Shown: positions 51,102 to 60,507, counted from the first letter of the stretch. The stretch: DNA of 64,000 bases from Roseiarcus sp963832305 (GCA_963832305.1 CAWHTU010000016.1:124001-188000), one strand, 5' to 3'. Translations and numbers: made by a program. Notes: generated by a model not told the origin, from the sequence alone.

Positions 51102-51776
51102 ATGACCGCGAGCGCGAGGGCGTGGCTTTGGCTCATCGCGGTTGCGGTGGTCATGAGCGCGCTCATTTTCGCAGCGGCGGGCGATTTCCGGTTTTGGCAG
51201 GCATGGGTGTTTCTCGCCGTGTTCTTCGGCGCGTCAGCGCTGGTGACGCAATACCTGATCCTCAACGACCTCGCCTTGCTCGAGCGCCGCATCAGGGGCG
51301 GGCCAACCGAGGAGACGGAGCCGACACAAAGGCTGATCATGGTCTTCATGTCGATCGGCTTCGTTGCGCTTATTGTTGTCCCGGCCCTCGATCATCGATT
51401 CGGCTGGTCGCAGGCGCCTGCAATTGTCGCGCTCGCGGGCGACGCGTTGATCGCTGTCGGCTTCTTCGTCGTCTTCCTCGTCTTCAGACAGAACTCGTTC
51501 GCTTCGTCGACGATCCGAGTCGCAGAGGGCCAGACCCTGGTGTCGACTGGGCCCTACGCCATCGTCCGTCATCCGATGTACGCGGGCGCGCTCATCTATC
51601 TGGTCGGGACGCCGCTCGCGCTCGGCTCGTATTGGGGGCTCGCGGTGCTGGCGCTGATGGTTCCGATCCTGGTCTGGCGGCTCGTGGACGAGGAACGCAT
51701 CCTCGAGCAGCGCCTGCCCGGCTATTCCCAGTACAAGCGGGCGGTCCGTTACCGGCTGCTGCCCGGCGTTTTCTGA
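51102..51776 (+). CDS. Isoprenylcysteine carboxyl methyltransferase-like membrane protein
   Basis: A 224-residue protein with five membrane helices. The SAM-binding C-terminal part shows GPYAIVRHPMYAGALIYLVG and the ERILEQRLPGYSQYKRAVRYRLLPGVF ending typical of ICMT/PEMT-type methyltransferases. Bacterial members methylate lipids or unknown substrates; the substrate is not assignable. It follows the exported protein after about 100 bases. Confidence 0.85.
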   Translation: MTASARAWLWLIAVAVVMSALIFAAAGDFRFWQAWVFLAVFFGASALVTQYLILNDLALLERRIRGGPTEETEPTQRLIMVFMSIGFVALIVVPALDHRFGWSQAPAIVALAGDALIAVGFFVVFLVFRQNSFASSTIRVAEGQTLVSTGPYAIVRHPMYAGALIYLVGTPLALGSYWGLAVLALMVPILVWRLVDEERILEQRLPGYSQYKRAVRYRLLPGVF

Positions 51777-51912
51777 CGGCCGGCGCATCCGGGCAATCAA
51801 TTCTCCGAGATTTCGGCGCCCCGACACAATCGCGGCGTGCGGCCGCCCCATTATGGGCGCGAGCCGAGGCGGCGGGGGCTGCCCTAGCTTGGCGATGGTC
51901 AGGAGGCTTTCC

Positions 51913-52803
51913 ATGGAACGAAGAAAGGCGTCGGATTTCCCTCAGGAGCTCCTGAACCTGTTTGACCTCTACGTCCACGGCGGGATGAGCCGCCGCGCAT
52001 TCCTGGACCGCGCCCAGAAGTTTGCCGCCCTCGGCGTCAGCGCCGCGGGGCTGTTCGAGATGCTGAGGCCAAATTACGCGTGGGCGATCCAGGTCAAGCC
52101 CGACGACAGCCGGATCGCCGCCAAATTCGTGACCATCCCCTCCCCCGACGGCAATGGCAGCATCAAGGGCTATCTGGTCCGGCCCGCCAATTCAGACAAA
52201 TTGCCGGCGGTGCTGGTTGTGCACGAAAATCGAGGGCTGAACCCGTACATCGAGGATGTGGCCCGGCGTCTGGCGCTCGCCAATTTCATCGCCTTCGCCC
52301 CCGACGGGCTGACCTCGGTCGGCGGCTATCCCGGCGACGACGAGAAGGGCGCCGAGCTCTTCCGCCGGGTCGATCCGGTCAAGATGCAGGAGGATTTCGC
52401 CGCCGCCGCGCGATGGCTGAAGTCGCTACCCGATTCGACCGGCAAGCTCGGCGCGGTCGGCTTCTGCTTTGGCGGCGGCGTGGTCAACCAGCTCGCCGTG
52501 CGCATGGGCTCCAGCCTCGAGGCCGCCGCGCCGTTCTATGGCATGCAGCCGGACGCCGCCGACGCGAAAAAGATCAAGGCGCCGATCCTCGCCCAATATG
52601 GCGAACTCGATCAGCGCATCACCAGCGGCTGGCCGGCCTTCGACGCCGCCCTCACCCAGGCGGGCGTTCCACACGAGGGCCATGTCTACAAGGGCGCCAA
52701 TCACGGCTTCCACAACGACACGACGCCGCGCTACGATCAGGCGGCGGCCGAGCAGGCCTGGAAGCGGACGATCGATTGGCTCGACAAATATCTGCGCGCC
52801 TGA
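51913..52803 (+). CDS. Dienelactone hydrolase family protein, YghX-like
   Basis: A 296-residue alpha/beta hydrolase. The catalytic Cys is in GFCFGGG, the Asp in GELDQRI and the His in NHGFHND. Unlike cytoplasmic dienelactone hydrolases, it has an N-terminal SRRAFLDRAQKFAALGVSAAGLFEML stretch, resembling a Tat signal about 30 residues in, as in YghX-type proteins. Probably exported. ATG at 51913 with aggagg twelve bases before it. Substrate unknown. Confidence 0.87.
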   Translation: MERRKASDFPQELLNLFDLYVHGGMSRRAFLDRAQKFAALGVSAAGLFEMLRPNYAWAIQVKPDDSRIAAKFVTIPSPDGNGSIKGYLVRPANSDKLPAVLVVHENRGLNPYIEDVARRLALANFIAFAPDGLTSVGGYPGDDEKGAELFRRVDPVKMQEDFAAAARWLKSLPDSTGKLGAVGFCFGGGVVNQLAVRMGSSLEAAAPFYGMQPDAADAKKIKAPILAQYGELDQRITSGWPAFDAALTQAGVPHEGHVYKGANHGFHNDTTPRYDQAAAEQAWKRTIDWLDKYLRA

Positions 52804-53112
52804 AGGCTGGCCGAGCTGGCGCTGACGAAGTCCACTGGGTCGCCGGCGCCGCCGGCGCATCGGAGGCGGCTCTTGCCGCTTTGCGATTGCGGCGAAATCT
52901 GGAGACCATGCGCGCTCTGCATGGCTTATGAGGCGTCCCGCCCGCCACAATTCCGGAGCGCGGAACAGGGACATTTTCGCGCTCGAACAGGGAGAACGCA
53001 TGGCTTCATTTCGACGCCGCCCCCCCGCGCCCACGCGATACCCCTTCGCAATGACGAAGCTAGTTGGTCAAATCTGACGCTTAAGTCCCGGCCCCCACAA
53101 CGGAGGTGCAGC
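52804..53112. other. Intergenic region, nothing recognised
   Basis: About 309 bases between two plus-strand genes. A GC-rich self-complementary stretch near 52843-52858 could help end transcription after the hydrolase gene. An aacggagg ribosome-binding site serves the next gene. No supported coding sequence. Confidence 0.4.
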
Positions 53113-53673
53113 ATGGAGATGGCTTATCGAGAGCGGTGGCAGGCTGAGATCGTCGAACTGCAAAGGATTTTGTCCGGGTTTGACCTAAGAGAGGAGTGCA
53201 AGTGGGGAAAGCCCTGCTACACAATGGACGGAAGAAACGTCGTCATCATTCAGGGCTTCAAAGAATATTGCGCGTTGGGCTTCTTTCAGGGTGCGCTGCT
53301 GAAGGACTCGAAGAAGCTGCTGGTGCGGCTCGGGCGGGTTCAGGCAGCGCGGGTGATGAAATTCACCAGCGCCAAGGAGATTGCGACGAAGGCGACCACG
53401 ATCAAGGCCTACGTGCGCGAGGCCGTCACGGCCGAGAAGGCCGGAATGAAGGTCGAGACGAGCCCCCCAGAGCTTCCCGTGCCCGAGGAGTTGAAGGAGA
53501 AGTTCCGCAAAGATCCGCGGTTCAAGCGCGCGTTCGAGGCGCTGACGCCGGGTCGACAAAGAGGATACCTGTTTCACTTCGCCGGCGCGAAGCAGTCTGG
53601 GACGCGGACCGCGCGGATCGAGAAGGCGATGCCTGCGATCTTCGAAGGACGAGGGTTCCTGGAGCGGCGATAG
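53113..53673 (+). CDS. YdeI-like DUF1801 protein
   Basis: A 186-residue YdeI/OmpD-associated family protein. The core has ECKWGKPCYTMDGRNVVIIQGFKEYCALGFFQGALLKD, then LVRLGRVQAARVMKF, and a C-terminal PVPEELKEKFRKDPRFKRAFEALTPGRQRGYLFHFAGAK segment. The ending GRQRGYLFHFAGAKQSGTRTARI is typical. The fold is iron-chaperone-like; function unproven. A good ribosome-binding site (ggaggtg) precedes the start. Confidence 0.88.
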   Translation: MEMAYRERWQAEIVELQRILSGFDLREECKWGKPCYTMDGRNVVIIQGFKEYCALGFFQGALLKDSKKLLVRLGRVQAARVMKFTSAKEIATKATTIKAYVREAVTAEKAGMKVETSPPELPVPEELKEKFRKDPRFKRAFEALTPGRQRGYLFHFAGAKQSGTRTARIEKAMPAIFEGRGFLERR

Positions 53674-53806
53674 ATCGTGAAACTGTTATGCGTACCGAGG
53701 AATATTCGCCGCGCTGACTTGGCAATTCACCGGGGATGGAAGTTTGCTCGCTACCCTCCCGATTGCCCTTGATCCAGGGTCGCAATGACGAACCCAGCGG
53801 CCAAAA

Positions 53807-54455
53807 TCAAACGCTTGACACCCGACCACACGGCGGGAGTGCGCATAGCAAACATTCGCCGACATAGTTTGACGCCGCAGGGAAGCCGACGATCGCCGCC
53901 GGCAGTATCAGGCCCAGTGCATTGACGTGCACGCGGAAGGTGGTCGCGAAGCCGTTGGCTAACTCTCCTGGCGGACAGATCGATCGACGGGGGCTCCTTG
54001 GCCGATGTGACCCAACCTGCCGACGCCGGCCCACCATTGAACCAGAAATTGCCGTGCAGCCGGTTTTCCTTCAGGTGCCAGCACCGGACTTCGACGAACT
54101 TCACCTGTCGGTTGCCGGGCGTCATGGTCGGCGTCACCATGTAGGCTGCGGCGCTAACCGGGCAGCGATATTCCTGGGGTGCGCCGCCATTCCCGCCGCG
54201 CGCCGGGCCATACCAGAGCGCCCCCTGCGCCGTCATGCCGTCTGCGCTGAGCCGCGAACAGGCGATCTGGACCTGGTCGATCCATAAGCCGCCCCGTCCC
54301 TTCAGCCCGACCAGCCACATCCCCGCAGGGCACCGGTCGGCGACCTGCGAGTCTCCCGAGCCACCGATCGCCGGGAAGATGGTATTTGCGGACAGCTTCG
54401 CCGGCGCGACAACCAACGCAGCCAATACGGCCAGTAGAGGAAGAACGCGCTTCAT
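53807..54455 (-). CDS. Exported Cys-pair protein, tandem paralogue 1 (frameshifted)
   Basis: First of three adjacent paralogues by position, and the most 3' on the minus strand. It has a signal peptide (MKRVLPLLAVLAALVVAPAKLSA), TIFPAIGGSGDSQVADRCPAG, WLVGLKGRGGLWIDQVQIAC and VKFVEVRCWHL. Two shifts near 53990 and 53907 are needed to recover the conserved ending ICPPGELANGF, HVNALGL, YCRRR. It may be decaying. The family is not recognised; four conserved Cys probably form two disulfides in the periplasm or outside. Confidence 0.7.
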
Positions 54456-54486
54456 CAATCGCTGCCTTTCCCGTTGTCCCCGGGCA

Positions 54487-55050
54487 TTATAGCCGCCGAC
54501 ACGCCAGACCCATTGCGTTAACATGCACGCCGAAGTTGATGGCGAACCCGCTCGCCTCCTCACCCTCAGCGCAATTCTGCACGCCCTGGCCCTTCGGGCT
54601 GGTATTGCCGCCCATGCCCGCCGGCCCGGCGTTGAAGTGGAACTCGCCATTCCAGCCGCCCCCCTTCAGCGACCGGCAATAAGCGTGCAAGACCTTCACC
54701 TGGCGGTTGTTGGGCGTCATGGTCATCCAAACACTGTCAACCACGGCGTTCGCCGGACACATATATTGTTGTGGCGCACCGCCGTTGGCTCCGCGGGCCG
54801 GTCCGTGCCAGCGCGGTCCTACCGCCGCGCTCCGATCGGCCGACAGCCGCTGGCATATGAGGCCGATCTGGTCGATCCACAGCCCCCCACGGCCCTTCAG
54901 CCCGATTACCCACATACCGGCCGGGCACCGATCGACAACCTGCGAGTCACCCGGACCGCCCACAGCCGGAAAGGTTGTGTCCGCCAGCAGGCTAGCCGGC
55001 GCCAGCGCCGCGGCCATCAGCGCTCCCATCATCAGCAGTCTCGTGCGCAT
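54487..55050 (-). CDS. Exported Cys-pair protein, tandem paralogue 2
   Basis: A 187-residue intact member of the tandem trio. Signal peptide (LLMMGALMAAALAPASLLA), then DTTFPAVGGPGDSQVVDRCP, WVIGLKGRGGLWIDQIGLIC, a Cys in QQYMCPANAV, VLHAYCRSLKG, NCAEGEEASGF and the ending GLACRRL. The ATG at 55050 has an aaggaggg ribosome-binding site. The GRGGLWIDQI core resembles lectin-like beta-prism strands, but this is only a guess. Confidence 0.82.
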   Translation of the reverse strand: MRTRLLMMGALMAAALAPASLLADTTFPAVGGPGDSQVVDRCPAGMWVIGLKGRGGLWIDQIGLICQRLSADRSAAVGPRWHGPARGANGGAPQQYMCPANAVVDSVWMTMTPNNRQVKVLHAYCRSLKGGGWNGEFHFNAGPAGMGGNTSPKGQGVQNCAEGEEASGFAINFGVHVNAMGLACRRL

Positions 55051-55064
55051 CCCGCCCTCCTTCT

Positions 55065-55634
55065 CTACCGGCGCCGGCAAAACAGCCCGATCGCATTCAC
55101 GTCTTTGCCGAAGTTGACATGGTAGCCCGCCCCGATCTCGCCCGACGGACAGATCTGCCACCATTTGTCTTCCGTGGCGGTGGTGATAGTCGAGGTCGGC
55201 GCGTTGGGGTTGAAACGAATAACCGTCTGGTGATTGGCGCTCATCGAGCCGCATCTCACGTCGATCATTTTGACCTGCCGCCCATAGGCGGTGTTGAACG
55301 TATGGATGGCGGCGACGGCGGAGTCATTCGGGCACAGCAGGTCTTGTGGGCCGCCGCCCATACCGCCGCGCTCCGGCCCGTTCTTGGGCCGGTTCTGGAC
55401 GCCCTGCGCGTTGAAAGAGGCGCAGACGATCCGAATCTGATCGACCCAATAGCCGGACCGTCCCCTGAAGCCGACGAGCCACTCGCCCCGCGGGCAATGA
55501 TCGTCGGCGGACGTGTAGCCCGACCCGCCCACCGCCGGAAAGCTGGTGTCGGCATGAAGCGGGACCGATATCGCCATGGCTGCCAGCGCCACGCCACCCG
55601 CCATCGCCTGCCCAATCTTCAACATCGTCTGCAT
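55065..55634 (-). CDS. Exported Cys-pair protein, tandem paralogue 3
   Basis: A 189-residue intact, upstream-most member. Signal peptide (AGGVALAAMAISVPLHA), DTSFPAVGGSGYTSADDHCP, WLVGFRGRSGYWVDQIRIVC, LLCPNDSAV, MIDVRCGSM, QICPSGEIGAGYHVNFGKDV and the ending GLFCRRR. The spacing of 14 bases to paralogue 2 indicates one operon. More divergent than the other two. Confidence 0.82.
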   Translation of the reverse strand: MQTMLKIGQAMAGGVALAAMAISVPLHADTSFPAVGGSGYTSADDHCPRGEWLVGFRGRSGYWVDQIRIVCASFNAQGVQNRPKNGPERGGMGGGPQDLLCPNDSAVAAIHTFNTAYGRQVKMIDVRCGSMSANHQTVIRFNPNAPTSTITTATEDKWWQICPSGEIGAGYHVNFGKDVNAIGLFCRRR

Positions 55635-55919
55635 AGTATCCAACTCCCTTTCACGCGTGTTTCCTCCGTCTGTCGCCGCAGTCCGCGTGTTCAAAATCCA
55701 ACGCTTGGCGCCCTAGCCGGGTCGTCCTAAAAGGGCGGTGAAGCCTGTTTCGCGCCCGACATTGAATGACGGCTTTCGCCTGGACGCCGGTCCTTCCAGA
55801 GGCAACTCCTGTTGGCGCACTATCCGCCCAACTACGACGTTCCAGCCCGTCATCCGCAACATCCGCTTCACGTCGACTCCGGTCCGTCGACGTGGGAGCC
55901 ACGCGTCAGATCTTGACCA

Positions 55920-56321
55920 CTAGGACCAGAATTGAGCCTCTGCGGGCTGGTCATACCGGAATTCCGCCACCTCGGTCACAACCCCCTTGTCGAGCTTGAA
56001 AAGCAGCACCGACTTTGTGTCCGTCGTCTTTCCGCTCCGCTTGCCCGTGTTCCTGTGAAGAGCAAACACCTGATCGCCGGATGCGGCGATGGTCTGCAGC
56101 TCGGCGCGCACGGTGCCGTTGGTCTCGTGAGCGAGGCGGCCAAAAAACTCCAGGATCGCCTGGGCGCCTCGATAGTTTCCCGGCAATATCCCGGTCGGGA
56201 CCGAATGCCAGACCGCATTCGGCGCAAAGAGCGTCTTCAGCGTCGCGAGATCGCCTTTTGCGAAGGCTTCGTAGCCGCGCCGAATAGCGGCGATGTTTTG
56301 GGTTTCGCTGGCGTCCGTCAT
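55920..56321 (-). CDS. SnoaL/NTF2-like protein
   Basis: A 133-residue single NTF2-fold protein: NIAAIRRGYEAFAKGDLATLKTLFAPNAVWH, then FFGRLAHETNGTV and LLFKLDKGVVTEVAEF. The family includes small ketosteroid-isomerase-like enzymes and uncharacterised stress proteins; the role is unknown. About 285 bases upstream hold no gene. Confidence 0.85.
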   Translation of the reverse strand: MTDASETQNIAAIRRGYEAFAKGDLATLKTLFAPNAVWHSVPTGILPGNYRGAQAILEFFGRLAHETNGTVRAELQTIAASGDQVFALHRNTGKRSGKTTDTKSVLLFKLDKGVVTEVAEFRYDQPAEAQFWS

Positions 56322-56606
56322 GTCGGTTCCCTCCCCGAGTGCCTTGAATCAGGATTGTCTCAATGGTTCTCGGCTGGACCGAGGCCAGCCGAGAACTCAC
56401 AATATCACAATCTCATTGAGGAATGAGCAGGGCGCTCTAAGACTTTCGTGAGGGTGCAACCATGGCCTAACTCCCCAAGACTTCTGCGTGAGCGATCGAA
56501 GTTTGGATGGACCAGAATTTTCCGCCGGCCTGTCGAAAGACCGGATCTTCAATCGTCTTTGCATTGAGCGCGGCAAACGAGCCGCGCGGCTTCAAGGAGC
56601 GAACAA

Positions 56607-56954
56607 ATGGAATATCTGCTGATGATTCATAGCGACGAGAAAGCGATCCTTGGCGCGACGCCGGACCAGAACGGCGCGCGACTCGCGGCCTATGGCGCCT
56701 ACATGAAAGCGATGGCCGACGCTGGCGTGATCAAGGGCGGCCAGCGCCTCCATCCGGCTTCGACCGCGACCACTGTTCGGGTCAAGAACGGCAAAACCCA
56801 GGTGCTCAACGGCCCCTATGCCGAGGTGAAGGAGCAGCTCGGCGGCTATTTCCTTATCGACGCGCCCGATCTCGACGCCGCGATTTCCTGGGCGGCGCGC
56901 TGCCCCGGCGCCGAGGACGGAGCGATCGAAGTCAGGCCGATCTGGCAGATGTAG
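56607..56954 (+). CDS. YciI-like protein paired with an ECF sigma factor
   Basis: A 115-residue YCII/DGPF-domain protein: EYLLMIHSDEKA, GQRLHPASTATTVR, LNGPYAEVKEQLGGYFLIDAPDLD and CPGAEDGAIEVRPI. YCII genes are the conserved companion of ECF42-type sigma factors, which is exactly the next gene. They are thought to help regulate the sigma factor. Good ribosome-binding site (aaggagcg). Confidence 0.88.
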   Translation: MEYLLMIHSDEKAILGATPDQNGARLAAYGAYMKAMADAGVIKGGQRLHPASTATTVRVKNGKTQVLNGPYAEVKEQLGGYFLIDAPDLDAAISWAARCPGAEDGAIEVRPIWQM

Positions 56955-56990
56955 GGCGGCGGCGGCAGGTCGCGACCGGGCCAGACTGCG

Positions 56991-57185
56991 ATGAACGGGA
57001 TCGAGAAACAGGCCGCGTTTTACCGCGGATATTTGATCGACGATCGCAGTCTGGCCCCGCTGACGACCGCGTTGGCGGCGATTGCCGGCCTCTCGCTTCT
57101 CGTATACGCGGTCAGCGCCATCGGCGGCCCCGAGGCAAACCAGCAGATGATCCAGGTCGCGACCCACGCGCGACCAAGTCGTTGA
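56991..57185 (+). CDS. Possible small membrane protein
   Basis: A 64-residue frame with one hydrophobic segment (LAAIAGLSLLVYAVSAIGG) between YciI and the sigma factor. Beyond its stop, another frame continues as RDQVVEETNTAVQLKN and runs into the sigma-factor frame, so an indel near 57175 may have split a somewhat longer protein. No family recognised. Confidence 0.35.
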   Translation: MNGIEKQAAFYRGYLIDDRSLAPLTTALAAIAGLSLLVYAVSAIGGPEANQQMIQVATHARPSR

Positions 57186-57303
57186 GGAGACGAACACGGC
57201 CGTCCAGCTCAAGAACAGGCCGTCGGCGGGCGCGGCGATTGCCGGCGAAGCCGACGCGCGCGCCACCGCGGCGCGGGTCGCCCGGGAAAGCTACGGCAAG
57301 CTC

Positions 57304-58479
57304 GTGGCCTATCTCGCAGCCGCCTCTCGCGATGTGCCGGGCGCCGAGGATGCGCTCGCCGACGCCTTCGCCGCCGCGCTCGCCGTCTGGCCGGCGCAGG
57401 GCGTGCCTTCGAACCCGGAAGGCTGGCTGGCGACGGCAGCCCGGCGCCGGCTGATCGACGCCTCGCGTCGGCGCCGCAGCGCGGAGGCGGCTTCGGACAC
57501 GCTGACGCTGATCGACGCCGACCTCAAGGAGGCTGCGGAGGCGATGGCCTCAATCCCGGACCGCCGTCTCGCTCTGATGTTCGCCTGCGCTCATCCGGCG
57601 ATTGAGGAATCAATCCGTGCGCCATTGATGTTGCAAACCATTCTCGGCCTCGACGCGGCGGCGATCGCGTCGGCCTTCCTGGTCTCGCCGGCGGCGATGA
57701 GCCAGCGTTTGACCCGCGCCAAGGCGAAAATCCGCCTTGCCGGCGTGCCGTTCAAGATCCCCGAGCGCGAGGACCTGCCGGAGCGGCTCGGGTTCGCGCT
57801 CGAGGCGATTTACGCTGCGTTTTCGCACGGTTGGGCGGAAGCGTTTTCCGACGACCCGCGCGGGCGCAACCTCGCCGAGGAAGCGGTCTGGCTTGGCCGC
57901 GTTGTCGTCACTCTCGCCCCCGACGAGCCCGAGGCGATGGGCCTGATGGCGCTGATGCTCTACGCCCATGCCCGGCGCGAGGCGCGCCGCGACGCGAGGG
58001 CGCGCTACGTGCCGCTGAGCGAGCAGGACACAAGCCTGTGGGACGAGGGGGCGATCGCGGAGGCGGAGGGGCTGCTGCGGTCCGCGGGCGCGCTCGGCGC
58101 TCCAGGTCGCTTCCAGCTCGAAGCAGCGGTCCAATCGGTCCACGCCGCCCGCCGGCTGACACGAAAGACCGACTGGGACGCAATCGCCGTGCTCTACGAC
58201 GCGCTCTTCCTCCTGACCGGCTCCCCGGTCGTCGGCGTCAATCGCGCGGCGGCGGTCGCTCATGCGCGCGGGGCGGCGGCGGGGCTCGAATTGCTCGACG
58301 AAGTGGGGGCTCAAGGCGGGCTCGATGGATTTGAGCCCTACTGGGTCGCCCGCGCCGACCTTTGCGCCAGAATGGGCGACGCGGACGAAGCGCGCCGCGC
58401 CTATGCCAAAGCGATCGGCCTGCAGACCGACCCGGCCGCGCGCGCCTTTCTCATCGAACGGCTCGCCGCGCTGGCGTAA
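57304..58479 (+). CDS. ECF42-type RNA polymerase sigma factor
   Basis: An ECF sigma factor of about 391 residues with a large C-terminal extension (DUF6596). Region 2 is in AEDALADAFAAALAVWPAQGVPSNPEGWLATAARRRLID, region 4 in LMLQTILGLDAAAIASAFLVSPAAMSQRLTRAKAKIR. The remaining 230 residues are the tetratricopeptide-like DUF6596 part. Matching family sequence continues upstream of the GTG at 57304 (RATAARVARESYGKLVAYLAA), so the true start is farther upstream, possibly with a base error. YciI companion upstream. Confidence 0.88.
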   Translation: MAYLAAASRDVPGAEDALADAFAAALAVWPAQGVPSNPEGWLATAARRRLIDASRRRRSAEAASDTLTLIDADLKEAAEAMASIPDRRLALMFACAHPAIEESIRAPLMLQTILGLDAAAIASAFLVSPAAMSQRLTRAKAKIRLAGVPFKIPEREDLPERLGFALEAIYAAFSHGWAEAFSDDPRGRNLAEEAVWLGRVVVTLAPDEPEAMGLMALMLYAHARREARRDARARYVPLSEQDTSLWDEGAIAEAEGLLRSAGALGAPGRFQLEAAVQSVHAARRLTRKTDWDAIAVLYDALFLLTGSPVVGVNRAAAVAHARGAAAGLELLDEVGAQGGLDGFEPYWVARADLCARMGDADEARRAYAKAIGLQTDPAARAFLIERLAALA

Positions 58480-58484
58480 TTCGC

Positions 58485-59033
58485 TCAGGCGACCAGGCGC
58501 CAGAGACCCGGGTACGAACGCACAAACCCGTTCGGCGCGATTTCCAGGAGAGCCTGATACGAAACCGTCGGCGCTTCGTACCAGTAGGACGCGTCTCCGC
58601 GCCGTTCGTAGGTTTGCGGCAACTCGATGAGCGAAACGCTGTCGAGATCGAACCACGCCGCTGGGACTTCGGCCTTCTGACCGGGAGACAATCGCATGCG
58701 CCTGAGTTGCAGCGCGTTGGTCGCCGGGGTGAATCCGTAGTCGAGGTCGACCAGATCCTTCAGGCTCTCGACAGCCACGCCGTCGAGGCGCCAGCCGAGA
58801 TCGTCACGCAGAATCTCATGCCGAACCGCCTGGTCGCCCACATGCCCGCTTACCGTTCCGCGCTTGGCCTCCCATCGGGCGTCGACCTCCACCTGATAGG
58901 CGACCGTGGCCGGGCCACGGTCGTGGTCGAATGCGGCCGCGCCCTGAAGCAGCCAGCCGCCGGCGCGCGGCCGCAACAGCGCGGCGTCGCGGCCTGGCCG
59001 ATCGAGACGCCTCCACACCGCGAATTCGTTCAC
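58485..59033 (-). CDS. Putative glycolipid-binding family protein
   Basis: A 182-residue protein: VWRRLDRPGRDAALL, VAYQVEVDARWEAKRGTV, GWRLDGVAVESLKDLVDLDYGF, TPATNALQLRRMRLSPGQ and YEAPTVSYQALLEI. This is the pattern of the putative glycolipid-binding family (DUF1089-type). GTG start overlapping the epimerase stop by 4 bases, so the two are translationally coupled. Function unproven. Confidence 0.82.
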   Translation of the reverse strand: MNEFAVWRRLDRPGRDAALLRPRAGGWLLQGAAAFDHDRGPATVAYQVEVDARWEAKRGTVSGHVGDQAVRHEILRDDLGWRLDGVAVESLKDLVDLDYGFTPATNALQLRRMRLSPGQKAEVPAAWFDLDSVSLIELPQTYERRGDASYWYEAPTVSYQALLEIAPNGFVRSYPGLWRLVA

Positions 59034-60025
59034 TCCCGTCTTCCCGCCGCCGGATATGGCGTCCCCTCGAACCTCTCGGCATGATAGCCTTTCGCGCCAA
59101 CCTGCCTGGCGAGGGGTCCGCGGATGTCGCCGGTTTCGCGCAAGCGCCCGACAATGGCGGCGAAATCCCACTTCGGCCGCCAGCCGAGATCGCGTCGGGC
59201 AAGACCATTGTCGTAGACGCGGTCGATGCTCGGGAACATGCGCCAGCCGCGGCGCGCATATTCGTCCTCCCACCGCGGCGCGCGCAAGCTGACGACGGCC
59301 GGCGCGTCGGCCCTGAGGCGGGGGCAATCCTCGGGCAGGAACGGCGTCGTCGCGCTGATGACGTACTTGCCGAATCCGAGCGCGGGCGCGCGTTCCGCCG
59401 CGGCGAGATGCGCGTCGACGACATCCTCGATCGCGACCCGGCGAAACAGATATTCGTTCGCCTTGGAATTGTCGTCGGCATAAGCGGCGCGCGCCTCCGG
59501 GTCGTCATCCTCCTCGGGAAAGAAGCGCGAGGTCCTCAGCACGATCGTCGCGAGCCGCTCGTTGCGATGAAACAATTGGCAGAGATCCTCGGCCGCCGTC
59601 TTGGTGACGCCGTAGATGTTCTTGGGCGCGGGCGCGACCCGCTCGTCAATCCAGGCCGCGGGGGCGCCCGGCGGCGGCTTCAGCGCATCGCCGAAGGCGC
59701 TGGTGGTGCTGGTCATGACGAAAGCCCGGACGCGAGCACGCGCCGCCGCCTCGAGCAGGACCAGCGTCCCCATGACGTTCGTCTCGACGAACGCCGAGCG
59801 CGAATGGGTTCCGACATGCGGCTTGTGCAGCGTCGCCGAATGGAAGACCGTGTCGGCGCCGTCGATGCAGCGCGCGACGCAGGCGCGGTCGGAGACCGAG
59901 CCAACCTCGTCGGTGAACGGCCCCGGCAGGACATCGAGGCCAATCGCCGCGCGGCCCGAGGCGCGCAGCGTGCGCATGAGCGCTTCGCCCAGGTGGCCTG
60001 AACTGCCGGTGACGAGCACGGTCAT
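59030..60025 (-). CDS. NAD-dependent epimerase/dehydratase
   Basis: A 331-residue extended SDR. The NAD motif is VTGSSGHLGEAL, the Ser/Tyr/Lys site is MTSTTSAFGDA and IYGVTKTAAE. The N-terminal Rossmann half is well conserved; the C-terminal substrate half is unusual (FFPEEDDDPEARAAYADDNSKANEY). Sugar-nucleotide or other substrate unknown. It is followed with overlap by the glycolipid-binding-like gene. Confidence 0.88.
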   Translation of the reverse strand: MTVLVTGSSGHLGEALMRTLRASGRAAIGLDVLPGPFTDEVGSVSDRACVARCIDGADTVFHSATLHKPHVGTHSRSAFVETNVMGTLVLLEAAARARVRAFVMTSTTSAFGDALKPPPGAPAAWIDERVAPAPKNIYGVTKTAAEDLCQLFHRNERLATIVLRTSRFFPEEDDDPEARAAYADDNSKANEYLFRRVAIEDVVDAHLAAAERAPALGFGKYVISATTPFLPEDCPRLRADAPAVVSLRAPRWEDEYARRGWRMFPSIDRVYDNGLARRDLGWRPKWDFAAIVGRLRETGDIRGPLARQVGAKGYHAERFEGTPYPAAGRRE

Positions 60026-60140
60026 TCTTGCGCCGATCGGTCAAAATTCCGTCTGCCTTTTAGGTCGGAGAGTTCGGCGCATCAACGCGATCGGCATATG
60101 GAGGGGTAGAAGGCCGGGCGCTACCCCGGCCTCTGCAGCG

Positions 60141-60335
60141 CTACTTCTGCGATGAGCTTTTCGCGTGAGCCGCATCGGTGGCTCCGCTGGCGACCTTGGA
60201 GTGCTTCTGAGCCTCCGCCGCGTGCTCGCTACCCTTCAAGTGATCGTTCTTGCCGTGAAACTCCGCGGCGGCGCGATGTGACTTGGCTGCGCTCTCGTGA
60301 TGTTCGGCCGCTTTTGTGTGGGCTTGACTGGGCAT
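60141..60335 (-). CDS. Small His/Ala/Lys-rich protein
   Basis: A 64-residue low-complexity protein: HTKAAEHHESAAKSHRAAAEFHGKNDHL then GSEHAAEAQKHSKVASGATDAAHAKSSSQK. The regular AAxxH spacing suggests a helical, metal- or nucleic-acid-binding protein. Similar short proteins occur in Rhizobiales as hypotheticals. A gggaga ribosome-binding site precedes the ATG. Confidence 0.7.
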   Translation of the reverse strand: MPSQAHTKAAEHHESAAKSHRAAAEFHGKNDHLKGSEHAAEAQKHSKVASGATDAAHAKSSSQK

Positions 60336-60507
60336 GTGGGTCTCCCGTTGTCCGGGGAATTTCCCGGTTCAGCACCAGCGGCCCCAATAGTGTTCACAGG
60401 AAGTGCATTTGTTGTTTTTAATGAGTGGAATTGACTAGTGAGCCAGTTTTCTGGGCGCAAGGGAAATTTCTCTGGCAAAGCAGCCAGAATTGGTGCATAA
60501 TAGAACA

